The translations under genes were made by a program, and so were the position numbers. Shown piece after piece: positions 63,212-64,000 of a stretch of 64,000 nucleotides of DNA. Each line of letters begins with the position of its first letter. Position 1 is the first letter of the stretch. The stretch comes from Marisa cornuarietis (taxonomy: Eukaryota > Mollusca > Gastropoda > Architaenioglossa > Ampullariidae): positions 434,001 through 498,000 of the forward strand of contig SMMW01000504.1 in assembly GCA_004794655.1 (NCBI GenBank), written 5' to 3'. The notes under the pieces are model-generated. The model made no database searches. It worked only from the letters and a program-made list of their open reading frames with translations, and had not been told where the DNA came from.

Positions 63212-64000
63212 TCTTAGTTAATTCCTTGTAATATATACTGAGTGCTTGTGACTAGAGGTAATCCTGCATTGTTTACCTTTGGCATTGCTACCTCAGTCAG
63301 TCATTCAGTCAGTCAGTCAGTCCCTTCACTGGCACCTGTCGTAGAGGGTTCGGTGGAACATTCGATAGACGCGGCAGCTGACAGGGCCCCCTACTCTTTC
63401 CTTTTTGGGAGGTGGATAGTCAGCAGGTCCTGTACAGGAAGACCAGTCCAGTCTTTCATGTTCGTAAGCCAGTTCTTCATCTGACCACCGCGGGTCGGCC
63501 TCCCTCCAAGGTGCCTTGAAGACAGTCTTCCAACAGGGTGTCGTGCCGGGTCACATGACCAAAGAAGACCAGCTTACGTCGCTTGACTGTTGATAGTAGA
63601 GGTTCTTGGTGTCCTTCGAGTATCTTATAAAGTCGTTGGTTCTATCTTCTTTATATGAGATCCGGGACAGCCTCCTTATGCACTTGTTCTCCTTTCCGTT
63701 TCCTCGAGCAGAGTCCACGTGTCACATCCGTAGAGCAGGATCGGTACTACCAGTGGTTTGTGCCGCATGTACTTGGTAAAGAACCTTATCTTATCTAACG
63801 AACATGAAGCTGAAGCTACCTCATTGCTGTCACTGGAATGATTTATTGATAGATGGATGGAGGGATGAATAAAAAACTTATATAATCGACAACCTTTCTG
63901 CCTGTCATTGTAGTGATCATTCGCAAAGCTTCTAGATTTTGCGCACGAGTGCCTCGCATCACGTAAGTCACCATTCCGGATTGAGAAGACTCGAGCATTT
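57841..64000 (-). CDS. NERD-3: NERD nuclease / SF1 helicase-like protein (5' part outside window)
   Basis: Minus-strand exons in view are 64000-63894 (KH-like ending, VMRGTRAQNLEALRMIT, cut by the window edge), 62915-62187, 60533-60334, 59893-59411, 59015-58612 and 58226-57841. Phases match NERD-1 and NERD-2 throughout. The NERD core is intact (GDFDVLLIHRHYGFVICEVKS). The helicase is altered at its ATP site. The Q motif reads LLHEHMELL (Gln to His), and Walker A reads GPPGTGRST (Lys to Arg). Walker B (YIIADEVGPD) and motif VI (RAMSRCTSQLVLV) are kept. Loss of ATPase activity is expected, leaving a nuclease or a regulatory subunit. Whether it carries kinase domains upstream cannot be seen here. 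Confidence 0.85.
59071..59184. repeat. (TG)n microsatellite with TGGG interruptions
   Basis: A long GT run broken by GGTGGGTGG units, in a NERD-3 intron. Open frames of alternating Cys and Val are artefacts. Confidence 0.95.
60760..61210 (+). mobile_element. possible LINE relic
   Basis: Broken plus-strand frames give KTQAIILK and FRYPGITLSLN, which resemble the 'KT..vvf' and 'kYLGi.l' words of non-LTR reverse transcriptases. Identification is weak. Confidence 0.35.
61246..61518 (-). repeat. tRNA-derived SINE, family 2
   Basis: Nearly identical to 48811-49076, including the tRNA-like head (GGATGGTCGAGTGGTTAGAG), a B-box-like GTTTCAATTCCCG and the shared body. It lies in the NERD-3 intron, in the same orientation as the first copy. 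Confidence 0.8.
63174..63212. repeat. (TTA)n microsatellite
   Basis: About 12 TTA units in a NERD-3 intron. A short (TCAG)n run follows at about 63295-63321. Confidence 0.9.
63300..63800 (-). mobile_element. LINE relic, sister of the 6.7-kb copy
   Basis: Minus-strand pieces read VVPILLYGCDTWTLL, then GGQMKNWLTNMKDWTGLPVQ and DLLTIHL. They match the 6735-7318 relic word for word in the conserved parts, with stops and shifts. It lies in the NERD-3 intron between the KH-like and NERD exons. Confidence 0.75.

Noticed and set aside
1..64000. CRISPR array, bacterial operon or integrated virus
   Set aside because: No regularly spaced repeats. Genes have introns throughout. Mobile elements seen are LINE, SINE and Tc1 types only.

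Overview
The window looks like AT-rich nuclear DNA of an invertebrate animal. Genes are split into many short exons with GT..AG introns. The space between them holds tRNA-derived SINEs, LINE and Tc1/mariner relics and long microsatellites. A mollusc is my best guess, from the feel of the repeats and gene families; this is inference. No gene here has a standard symbol I can assign, so all symbols are empty. Gene models were assembled by hand from translation, splice sites and reading-phase agreement.

Layout, left to right. (1) 0.19-3.8 kb, minus: a three-Ig-domain protein ('Ig-B'). (2) 7.8-11.0 kb, minus: a 315-residue type I membrane protein with two Ig-like domains ('Ig-A'). (3) 14.3-36.0 kb, plus, with a likely leader from 12.7 kb: a 25-coding-exon gene ('NERD-1') whose joined exons keep one open frame of 2245 codons. 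It encodes a TIR-like N-terminus, a helical region, two pseudokinase domains, a proline-rich linker, a degenerate KH-like segment, a NERD nuclease domain and a UvrD/Rep-like SF1 helicase. (4) 36-41 kb: gene-poor, with SINEs, a dead Tc1 transposase and a decayed copy of the last helicase exon. (5) 41.8-50.1 kb, minus: a second, shorter NERD-helicase gene ('NERD-2', no kinases found). (6) 51.15-54.0 kb, plus: 'Ig-C', an exon-for-exon paralogue of Ig-A. (7) 54-57.8 kb: nothing recognised. (8) 57.8 kb to beyond the right edge, minus: a third NERD-helicase gene ('NERD-3'), whose 5' end lies outside the window.

The main result is an arrangement. Ig-A and NERD-1 are divergent neighbours, and so are NERD-2 and Ig-C. 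The same receptor/NERD-helicase pair therefore occurs twice, as an inverted duplication. NERD-1 also carries signalling-type modules (TIR-like, pseudokinases, SH3-ligand-like proline motifs) on the same chain as a nuclease-helicase. Together this suggests a receptor plus cytoplasmic nucleic-acid-processing module, perhaps in innate immunity or self/non-self recognition. That function is inference; the architecture and layout are read from the sequence.
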